Source: Legionella sp. (GTDB lineage: Bacteria > Pseudomonadota > Gammaproteobacteria > Legionellales > Legionellaceae). Taken from it: a DNA stretch of 43,497 nt. Shown here one piece after another: positions 36,561-43,497 of the stretch. The position numbers and the translations under genes are program-made. The first letter of the stretch is position 1, and every line of letters begins with the position of its first letter. A model generated the notes under the pieces. That model was not told the origin of the DNA. It did not search any database and saw only the letters and a list, made by a program, of their open reading frames with translations. The stretch is from the NCBI GenBank assembly GCA_002786205.1, contig PEQM01000018.1, positions 1 through 43,497 of the forward strand. The letters are read 5' to 3'.

Positions 36561-37203
36561 TGTAATGATACACTTCTTCCGGTAATTGCTGTGTTGTAAG
36601 CGTGTGCAGGTGGTTTTTATTTATGCCATCTGGCGCGTTTTCTTGTTTTATCAATTCTCTGATTTGAGTGGAAGAAACAGGATAATCCCCTGCTTTTATT
36701 TGAAAAATGGCTCCAAATGGTTTTTTAGTTAATATGCCATGCTCGTTCACTTCATAATGTTTTAATAAATTTTTTATTTCTCTGCTTGGTTTGATATTAG
36801 GCGTATTGCGTTCTATCACCAGCAAATGAGCCAGGGTTATGATTTTTTCCCATTGGTGCCAGCAAGGTAAAGAATAAAATGCATCGCGTCCTAAAATCAG
36901 TGTGATGGCTGAGTTTTTAAATTCTTCTCTAAAGCTTTGCAATGTTTCTACCATATAAGAAGGGGTGCTACGCTTTACTTCACGAAGATCAATGCTAAAT
37001 TGAGGGTCTTTTTTTAAGGCCAGCTGTAGCATGGTGATGCGTTGTTGATTAGAGGCTTTTGCTGGTGCTTTTAATGTGGGCAGCTTACAAGGTAAAAAAA
37101 GGTACGTATCAAATTGAAACAGGCCTTGAATAGTTCGGCTTGTTTGAATGTGACCATAATGTATGGGATCAAAAGTACCGCCATAAACAGCTATACTATG
37201 CAT
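36535..37203 (-). CDS. nadD: Nicotinate-mononucleotide adenylyltransferase NadD
   Basis: NadD joins ATP and nicotinate mononucleotide to form deamido-NAD. The 222-residue protein has the nucleotidyltransferase motif GGTFDPIHYGH (8-18), an ILGRDAFYSLPCWHQW segment, and the second signature VSSTQIRELI near the C-terminus. It overlaps holA by 13 bases at its start and cvpA by 26 bases tail to tail. The order leuS-lptE-holA-nadD is conserved with E. coli. Confidence 0.96.
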   Translation of the reverse strand: MHSIAVYGGTFDPIHYGHIQTSRTIQGLFQFDTYLFLPCKLPTLKAPAKASNQQRITMLQLALKKDPQFSIDLREVKRSTPSYMVETLQSFREEFKNSAITLILGRDAFYSLPCWHQWEKIITLAHLLVIERNTPNIKPSREIKNLLKHYEVNEHGILTKKPFGAIFQIKAGDYPVSSTQIRELIKQENAPDGINKNHLHTLTTQQLPEEVYHYIMQQGLYQ

Positions 37204-38213
37204 AATTCATCACTTGCTAAATTTAAACTTAATACAACCACAAGGCGTTCCAGATGATTCCAGGTGTAGACATTCAGGTTAGATTTAATTTGTTGATCAA
37301 TTAAGGTAATCCACTGATGTGCTCGTTCGAGGAGTTGGGGGTCTATTCGTTTTATTGCCGCGTGATATAAAGACATACGTTGTGGCCAAATTTTCAATTG
37401 AGCACAGGCAGATTTTATATCAGATGTTTTTATTAAGTAAGACAGTTGAAGTAACAAACGTATTTCTTGAGCTAGCATCCATACTATTAGCGTCGGTTCG
37501 GTTTTATTATGAGCCGCATGCCTTAAAATATGAACACATTTTGCAGCATGTCCTAATAAGCATGCATCAATGAGTTCATATAAAGAAAAGTCACACTGAT
37601 CGTAAACTTGTTCCTGAGCCTGTGCCAGGCTTACAGATTGCTCATGCAAGTATGTAAGCCCAATTTTTTCTACTAACTGAGCACAGGCTAAGAGGTTGCC
37701 TTGAGTGTACTGCTGGATTAATTCAGGAACACCTGGCTCAAAAGTTAAAGATTGGGAGCGAAGCTGCTCTTTAATCCATGCAACAGTTGCTTCATTACTT
37801 AAGCTGTAATGGGAGATCAATAAGACCTCTGGAAGAGGGGTTAGCCACTGTAATTGCTTCATAGGAATATTGGGCGTACGCATCAAAATAAAACAACGAG
37901 AGTTTTGATTTTTTAAATATTCAGTAATGATTTTTTTTCCTGAAGCATCCAACGTTTTTTTATCATAACTTACATTGATTAGCGTGGAGTCTGAAAATAA
38001 AGAATAAGAGGACGTTTCTTCATAAAATAATTGCCAATCTTCGGCCGATTGGATATGTAATGGTTTTTCATCGCATTCATGCTTTTTTTTGATGTAGTCT
38101 TTCACTGTATTGATGCTGTCATTGAGCAAATAGTTGTCTTGACCTGCAAACCAATAGATAGAAAAATCTTTTTTAATGATTTGCTGTTTTAGCTGATTTT
38201 GTCTGATTTGCAT
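37191..38213 (-). CDS. holA: DNA polymerase III delta subunit
   Basis: The delta subunit opens the beta clamp during clamp loading. The 340-residue protein has the family layout: an N-terminal nucleotide-fold domain without a P-loop (IYWFAGQDNYLLNDSINTV), a middle helical domain, and a C-terminal collar domain (LVWMLAQEIRLLLQLS). Sequence conservation in this family is low, so context matters: it lies between lptE and nadD as in E. coli. It overlaps nadD by 13 bases. Confidence 0.92.
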   Translation of the reverse strand: MQIRQNQLKQQIIKKDFSIYWFAGQDNYLLNDSINTVKDYIKKKHECDEKPLHIQSAEDWQLFYEETSSYSLFSDSTLINVSYDKKTLDASGKKIITEYLKNQNSRCFILMRTPNIPMKQLQWLTPLPEVLLISHYSLSNEATVAWIKEQLRSQSLTFEPGVPELIQQYTQGNLLACAQLVEKIGLTYLHEQSVSLAQAQEQVYDQCDFSLYELIDACLLGHAAKCVHILRHAAHNKTEPTLIVWMLAQEIRLLLQLSYLIKTSDIKSACAQLKIWPQRMSLYHAAIKRIDPQLLERAHQWITLIDQQIKSNLNVYTWNHLERLVVVLSLNLASDELCIV

Positions 38214-38262
38214 AATAATGACTGTTCACGTTAAATTTCAAATGTTTTTACACCGCTCTGTA

Positions 38263-38745
38263 TTACTGTTTACTTAAGCGATTAATCATTTGAACCGCTG
38301 TTTCCTGGCGCATTTCGCCAATAAACAATGATTCTTCCTGGTTTGAGCCCAATATTCGGTCGTTATTTAATGTAAACTGGCGTGATACTTGTATAGTGCG
38401 TGGTGATTTAATTACTTGTCCATTGGATTTGTTAAGTTGATATTCAGTAGTCAAGATCAGTTGGTATTGCCGTGAGTTAGTGCTAGAGCCAATACTCACT
38501 AGCTTTTGTGTTAGTGTAGAGTAATTAATGATTAGCCAATACTGCGCTTTCGATGGTTCTTCGCTGAGTGTTATCTTATAAGCTTTTAATTGCGATTTAA
38601 GTAAGTCTTCTAATTCTTTGCTGTTTGCATGAGAAACAACGGCCACAGGACTTAGCCAGGTAGGGATATCAATCATTCCTCTTAGATGAAATCCACATGA
38701 GCATAACAGTAGAGATACAATATAAGGAATGATTGATTTTTTCAT
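38263..38745 (-). CDS. lptE: LPS-assembly lipoprotein LptE
   Basis: LptE plugs the LptD barrel and helps insert LPS into the outer membrane. The 160-residue precursor has a lipoprotein signal with cysteine C17 in LLLCSCGFHLRG, followed by the LptE hallmark GFHLRG. The rest is a beta-rich domain ending INRLSKQ. Its ATG shares one base with the leuS stop, and the order leuS-lptE is conserved. Its acylation would depend on Lnt, encoded two genes upstream. Confidence 0.93.
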   Translation of the reverse strand: MKKSIIPYIVSLLLCSCGFHLRGMIDIPTWLSPVAVVSHANSKELEDLLKSQLKAYKITLSEEPSKAQYWLIINYSTLTQKLVSIGSSTNSRQYQLILTTEYQLNKSNGQVIKSPRTIQVSRQFTLNNDRILGSNQEESLFIGEMRQETAVQMINRLSKQ

Positions 38746-41222
38746 CAGGAGCTGACCACGAGATTAATTAATTGTCGATGCGCGACTACAATGGCTTTGA
38801 TTAAGGCTTTTCCTCCAATAAAATCCTGAACATGCGTTTTGGCTTGTTCAATCAAGTTTTCTTCACTGGAGTCGGTTGCTGCTGTGAATTGTGCTCGCAA
38901 CTTTCCATTAACTTGAACCACATAATCAACTTCATCTGTTTTTAATGCATTTTTATCTACTTTAGGCCAAGGTGCGTCAATGATTGGTTTTTCAAAGCCA
39001 AGATGAAACCATAAGTGATGACAAATATGAGGTGTAACAGGAGCTAAAAGACGAAGAAGGATACTAATACCATGAAATAAATGGTATTTGTCTTCTTCTG
39101 TTTGCAATTCATAACCTGAAAGCTCATTTAGTAACTTCATGCAGCCTGATACTACCGTATTAAACTGATTTCTTTCATAGTCATGGGTGGCTTGAGCAAG
39201 AATTTGATGTACTGTATGTCTTGATTTTTTCAATCGATTTTCAGTGTCTTGCCAATTCACCTGGCCATTGCCTGAGGCAATGAGGTCATTGATTTCTAAA
39301 AATAAAGCAGTATGCTGATGAGCGAAATTCCACAGTCGTTTGAGAAAACGATGTGCGCCTTCAACCGCGGCATCAGACCATTCTAATGATTGCTCAGGCG
39401 GTGCAGCAAACATCACAAAAAGTCTGGCTGTATCTGCGCCATAAGTACTGATTAAATGATTGGGGTCAACTACATTACCGACAGATTTGGACATTTTTTG
39501 CCCGTCTTTTAAGACCATTCCTTGCGTTAATAGCGCTTTAAATGGCTCATCAGAATTTACTAAGCCTTCATCTCTCATTAATTTATGGAAAAAGCGGGCA
39601 TATAATAAATGCATGACGGCATGTTCAATACCGCCAATGTATTGATCTACAGGTGTCCAATATTTGGCGCGGTCATCAAGCATGGCATTTTCCTGACCTT
39701 TACACGCAAAACGTGCGTAATACCACGAAGACTCGATAAAGGTGTCAAAGGTGTCTGTTTCTCTGCTTGCATCTTGGCCGCATTTAGGGCAAGTCACATT
39801 AACAAACTCATGACAGTGAGCCAAAGGAGAACCATTTCCTGTAAATTCTACATTGTCAGGCAACGTGACTGGTAATTCATTATCTGGTACAGGAACCATT
39901 CCGCATTGTTCGCATAAAATCATCGGGATAGGAGTTCCCCAATAACGTTGACGCGAGACGCCCCAGTCTCTTAGACGGTAGTTAATTGTTGCTTTCCCTG
40001 CCTCATTAGCCTCAAGAAATTCGGTAATGGCTTTTGCCGCTTCAGTTGAAGACAATCCATTAAACTGTAATGAATTGATAAGAGATCCTTCTTCGGTATA
40101 AGCTGATTGAGCTAAATCTACCAATTGATCAGAGTCTGGCTTGATAACTTCTATTAGGGGTAATTTATATTTTTGAGCAAACTCCCAATCTCTTTGATCA
40201 TGTGCCGGCACGGACATTACCGCCCCTGCGCCATATTGCATCAATACGAAGTTTGCCACCCAAACAGGGATTTCCTTTCCTGTAATAGGATGTATGGCAT
40301 GCATGCCGGTAGCAATACCGCGCTTTTCCATAGTTGCCAGTTCCGCTTCAGCCATTTTTTGGCCCTGACAGCTTTCGATGAATGTTTTGACTTCTTGATT
40401 GTGAGCGGCTGCTTCCTTGGCTAGCGGATGATCAACTGCTACTGCCAGATAGGTTACGCCCATTAATGTATCGGGTCTTGTCGTATAGATTTTTAATTTT
40501 TTAGCGTAGTGAGGGACAGTAAAATAAATTTCTGTTCCAACAGAGCGACCAATCCAGTTGCGTTGCATTTGTTTTACTTGTGCAGGCCACTCGTCTAATT
40601 GATCCAGTGAGCTTAATAGTTCGTCAGCATAGGCTGTGATTTTGATAAACCATTGTGAGATTTCTTTGCGCTCAACCAAGGCGCCGGAACGCCATCCTCT
40701 GCCATCAATTACCTGTTCATTGGCTAAAACAGTTTGATCTACGGGATCCCAGTTAACTACGGCATTTTTTTTATAAACAAGGCCTTTTTCAAACAGGCGA
40801 ATAAAAAACCATTGCTCCCAGCGGTAGTAAGCAGGGTCGCATGTGGTTATTTCTCGTCGCCAGTCATAAGCATTACCTAAGCGTAAAAACTGTTCTTTCA
40901 TGGCGGCGATATTTTTATGAGTCCACTCTGCTGGAGGGATGCCATTTTTTATCGCTGCATTTTCTGCTGGAAGACCGAATGCATCCCAACCTATAGGTTG
41001 TAAGACGTTCTTTCCTAATGCGCGTTGATGGCGTGAAATAACATCGCCGAGTGTGTAATTTCGTACATGCCCCATATGAAGCGTGCCGCTGGGATAAGGA
41101 AACATAGACAGACAATAGAATTTTTCTTTGTTTAAGTCTTCAGTTACATTAAACGACTGTTTTTTTTGCCAATATTGCTGCGCTGCTTCTTCTACTTCTT
41201 GGGGATTATAAATAGTGTCCAT
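38745..41222 (-). CDS. leuS: Leucyl-tRNA synthetase
   Basis: LeuS charges tRNA-Leu and edits mischarged products. The 825-residue class I enzyme has the HIGH-type motif H49-M-G-H52 in [15 protein letters not shown] and the KMSKS motif in [15 protein letters not shown]. The CP1 editing domain has [16 protein letters not shown], and the C-terminal [11 protein letters not shown] is typical. The ATG at 41222 ([11 protein letters not shown]) fits the family; a longer frame from 41282 adds 20 unrelated residues. lnt is 67 bases upstream on the same strand. Confidence 0.98.
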   Translation of the reverse strand: MDTIYNPQEVEEAAQQYWQKKQSFNVTEDLNKEKFYCLSMFPYPSGTLHMGHVRNYTLGDVISRHQRALGKNVLQPIGWDAFGLPAENAAIKNGIPPAEWTHKNIAAMKEQFLRLGNAYDWRREITTCDPAYYRWEQWFFIRLFEKGLVYKKNAVVNWDPVDQTVLANEQVIDGRGWRSGALVERKEISQWFIKITAYADELLSSLDQLDEWPAQVKQMQRNWIGRSVGTEIYFTVPHYAKKLKIYTTRPDTLMGVTYLAVAVDHPLAKEAAAHNQEVKTFIESCQGQKMAEAELATMEKRGIATGMHAIHPITGKEIPVWVANFVLMQYGAGAVMSVPAHDQRDWEFAQKYKLPLIEVIKPDSDQLVDLAQSAYTEEGSLINSLQFNGLSSTEAAKAITEFLEANEAGKATINYRLRDWGVSRQRYWGTPIPMILCEQCGMVPVPDNELPVTLPDNVEFTGNGSPLAHCHEFVNVTCPKCGQDASRETDTFDTFIESSWYYARFACKGQENAMLDDRAKYWTPVDQYIGGIEHAVMHLLYARFFHKLMRDEGLVNSDEPFKALLTQGMVLKDGQKMSKSVGNVVDPNHLISTYGADTARLFVMFAAPPEQSLEWSDAAVEGAHRFLKRLWNFAHQHTALFLEINDLIASGNGQVNWQDTENRLKKSRHTVHQILAQATHDYERNQFNTVVSGCMKLLNELSGYELQTEEDKYHLFHGISILLRLLAPVTPHICHHLWFHLGFEKPIIDAPWPKVDKNALKTDEVDYVVQVNGKLRAQFTAATDSSEENLIEQAKTHVQDFIGGKALIKAIVVAHRQLINLVVSS

Positions 41223-41289
41223 AGACGAATTTATTAAATGACTTGAACGGCTAAGGATAACCCCTCTTTTGGTTGTCATCAATAGCTAC

Positions 41290-42822
41290 TTACATTCTTA
41301 GTGATTTTATTTGTGAAAAAAATGCGAAGAGAATTAAAATAAAACAAAATAACAAGATGGGATAGTCACCCCATTCAATCCATGGCGTATTACCAGTGAC
41401 AGGATATACCGTGCTTGCTAAAATTCCTGCGCTAAAAGCAGGAAGTGCTTCGAGTACCTCTCCTTGGGGGCTGATAATGGAGGATAATCCGTCATTATTG
41501 GCCATAATTTGATAGCGACCGGTCAATAAAGACAGTACTTGTCCCATTTGCTGTTGTTGATAACTAGCCAAAGAATGGCCAAACCACCCATCATCACTAA
41601 TTGATACAATCCATTCTGCTAATGGCATTTGCTTGCGTAATAGGGAAGGATAAGCCATTTCATAGCAAATCAAGCTTGCAACAGGATGTTTTTTAATTTG
41701 GATTAGTTTTTGATAAGGCTTCCCCTTTACAATGCCTGGCATATCTAGTGCGAGCCAGTTTGTAATGGTCTTCAATAAATGAGGAATGTATTCACCAAAA
41801 GGCACTAAATGTTCTTTTTGATAGGTCCCTTTGGCACGTCCCAAGCTTATTATCGCGTTATAAAATTGTGTTTCAGTTTCGTCTTTGGGCTGCAATATGC
41901 CTAAAATTAAAGCACTATTTGCTTCTTTAACCTGATAATGAAGTTCTGAAAGATAGTCATTCAAATAACTGGCGGGCAAAGGAATAGCGGATTCAGGTAA
42001 TACGATTAAATCTTTTCCTAAAAGGGCATTAATATTTTTCTTGTAAAAGGTTAATAAATTCCAAAATAAAGCATCATCCCATTTGTCACGCATGGCCAAA
42101 TTGGCTTGGATAATACCTACTGAAACAGGTTTGGATTTGGGTTGAGTCCATTGAACTTGCTGTAAAGACAGTGGCGATAGCAGCAGTAGTACAAAAAGAA
42201 TAAGACCGGCATAGCGCAATGGGCTGCGCTCTTTTAGGATAAATATCAGTAAACTGGATAAAAATACAGTAACAAAAGTCGTCCCATAAAGGCCTATAAC
42301 TGGCATTAACCATTTTAACGGGCTATTAATTTGCGTGGTACCTACCAAAAGCCAGGGAAAGCCAGTTAGTAAGGTGGATCTTAAATAATCAGCAAGGCAC
42401 CACAATGCGGCAAATAATAGCCCATTCATCAAAGTATATTTTGAGCGAGCAAGCCATTGATAGCCACATGCAATTAATACACTATAAGCCGAAAGGTATA
42501 GAAGAAAGACAAAGGTAATAATGATTGATAAAAAATAATTTAAATTGCCATAATCATGAATACTGATAAGAACCCATGAAACACCTGAGCCAAAGTAGCC
42601 CAAACCATAAAACAATCCGAGATAAAAAGTGTTTTTTATTGAGGGTGAATGGCTAATAAGGCCATAAAATCCGGCAATACTCAGTAAGGTCAGGCCTGGT
42701 TGATGAAAAGGAGCAAATCCTAGAGTGCCTATTAATCCAATACAAAAAACAAGAATGAAATTTTTTAGTGTGTTTTGTAGAGAAATATCAATTAAATTTC
42801 GATTAAAAAAGGCAGCTTTCAT
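41290..42822 (-). CDS. lnt: Apolipoprotein N-acyltransferase
   Basis: Lnt adds the third acyl chain to outer-membrane lipoproteins. The 510-residue protein has about seven N-terminal membrane helices and a periplasmic nitrilase domain. The catalytic triad is visible as E277 (LPESAIPLP), K336 (YQKEHLVPFGEY) and C386 (SLICYEMAYP). The N-terminal GTLGFAPFHQP and FPWLLVG motifs are also family features. corC, often its upstream neighbour, is absent; instead decayed IS sequence lies upstream. It leads the run lnt-leuS-lptE-holA-nadD. Confidence 0.97.
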   Translation of the reverse strand: MKAAFFNRNLIDISLQNTLKNFILVFCIGLIGTLGFAPFHQPGLTLLSIAGFYGLISHSPSIKNTFYLGLFYGLGYFGSGVSWVLISIHDYGNLNYFLSIIITFVFLLYLSAYSVLIACGYQWLARSKYTLMNGLLFAALWCLADYLRSTLLTGFPWLLVGTTQINSPLKWLMPVIGLYGTTFVTVFLSSLLIFILKERSPLRYAGLILFVLLLLSPLSLQQVQWTQPKSKPVSVGIIQANLAMRDKWDDALFWNLLTFYKKNINALLGKDLIVLPESAIPLPASYLNDYLSELHYQVKEANSALILGILQPKDETETQFYNAIISLGRAKGTYQKEHLVPFGEYIPHLLKTITNWLALDMPGIVKGKPYQKLIQIKKHPVASLICYEMAYPSLLRKQMPLAEWIVSISDDGWFGHSLASYQQQQMGQVLSLLTGRYQIMANNDGLSSIISPQGEVLEALPAFSAGILASTVYPVTGNTPWIEWGDYPILLFCFILILFAFFSQIKSLRM

Positions 42823-43497
42823 TACAAATTGGTCAATAGCAAATTTAAGTAAAAGATAAAGGAGGTGCTCTGATGGGTCAAGGATTATTTGAAAAGCTCC
42901 TAATGAATGCTCGATCGTTTAATGTGTATGTTAGTATTGTAAATGCGGCATCGGCTATAGAGATTTGGAAGAAATGATGGGTGAACGTGATCCCCACTCT
43001 TTATTGTTGGCTCCAGCATTATGTGCCTGAACTTAAAAAGCGACTTGAATGACATAAGATGCGCTGTTTTCAACGCTAGTAGTCTTTTATGATTTTAATG
43101 AGCAACACCTTTATGATTTGTTCTAGCTAAAGCGCCATCAACAGCTTCCTTATAATCAATAGTCCTTTCAGCTTCGATAACATTGTTTATGAGACAAAGA
43201 ATCCGTTTTTTCCTGTTTTTAGTAACATTCTTCTTGACAAGATTAGCCTTATATAACTCAACATATTATAAAAAATAGACATAATGCTATAATCAGACCA
43301 TCCCTTTAAAACCTTGATGGTCTAGGTGAGGCTCAAGCATTATCGATAAGGTAACACGAGCATTTTAATTATTCTGAATTTTTGAGAGACACATGTTTGA
43401 GCAGATTTATAGCAATCTTAAAAAAAGGTATTAGCAAAGCTGGTTTAGGTTTTTCTTGCAATACACAGCGCTGGGAAAACTCTTAGAACATCATACC
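42823..43497. other. Gene-free right end with decayed mobile DNA
   Basis: No intact gene is supported in 675 bases. A strong AAAGGAGG lies at about 42859-42866, before an ATG at 42873 that opens only 34 codons and runs out of frame into the IS6-type remnant. A further fragment of open frame without a start codon lies at 43095-43262 on the minus strand. An 8-bp hairpin (AGACCATC/GATGGTCT) lies at 43295-43323. The region looks like accumulated remnants. Confidence 0.5.
42915..43048 (+). pseudogene. IS6-family transposase remnant with frameshift
   Basis: Reading across two frames recovers the IS6/IS26-type N-terminal region. The first part is GIGYRDLEEMMGERD, with two stops in the preceding sequence. 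After a shift it continues WLQHYVPELKKRLE and a stop. These match the S-Y-R-D-L-E-E-M-M and W-V-x-x-Y-x-P-E-L-x-K-R-L pattern of the family. Only the N-terminal helix-turn-helix part remains, without the DDE catalytic core or recognisable terminal repeats. Confidence 0.75.

Noticed and set aside
42873..42977. 34-codon ORF with a near-perfect Shine-Dalgarno sequence
   Set aside because: Its second half runs through the IS6-type transposase remnant in the wrong frame, so it does not encode a conserved peptide; at most it is a decayed 5' end.

Overview
The window is chromosomal DNA from a gammaproteobacterium, almost certainly a Legionella species. It is AT-rich. The features that point to Legionella are a type II secretion pair lspD-lspE, a periplasmic DsbA2/Com1-type oxidoreductase with an extended N-terminus, a Pht-type MFS transporter, a POT peptide transporter beside a histidine-degradation pair, and remnants of two insertion-sequence types. 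I cannot assign the species from the sequence alone.

Layout. 1-6.3 kb: rnhB converges on an envelope and ribosome cluster on the minus strand (rsfS, rlmH, mrdA, rodA), followed by a POT transporter. 6.4-10.9 kb: hutU-hutH, then rnhA and dnaQ on the plus strand. 11-14 kb: a small secreted cysteine protein diverging from an L,D-transpeptidase-like protein, then erpA and mnmA on the minus strand. 14.2-18.9 kb: dsbA2-like gene with its terminator, then glyQ-glyS-rsmJ. 18.9-21.5 kb: a small accessory island. It holds a 33-residue peptide ORF coupled to a glycine-rich-domain-like protein, a membrane protein whose reading frame is broken by a stop codon, and IS5-type fragments. 21.5-25.4 kb: lspE and lspD. 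25.55 kb: elongator tRNA-Met. 25.9-31.6 kb: miaB-rluD-pgeF-htrA and a Pht-like transporter. 31.6-32.8 kb: a gap rich in inverted repeats, then a second L,D-transpeptidase-like gene. 33.1-36.6 kb: accD-folC-SPOR protein-cvpA. 36.5-42.8 kb: lnt-leuS-lptE-holA-nadD on the minus strand. 42.8-43.5 kb: decayed IS6-type transposase and no intact gene.

How the genes fit together. Most are housekeeping genes: translation (glyQS, leuS, tRNA-Met, rsfS), RNA modification (rlmH, mnmA, rsmJ, miaB, rluD), replication and repair (rnhA, rnhB, dnaQ, holA), and envelope growth (mrdA/rodA, lnt, lptE, pgeF). Amino-acid uptake and use (POT and Pht transporters, hutUH) fits an amino-acid-fed intracellular bacterium. 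Secretion and periplasmic folding genes (lspDE, dsbA2-like, htrA) sit beside two L,D-transpeptidase-like proteins that share four extra cysteines and so may depend on disulfide formation.

The best candidate for something undescribed is the peptide-plus-partner unit at 19103-19677. Next are the repeat-structured gap at 31840-32071 and the membrane-protein gene with an in-frame stop at 20033-20848.
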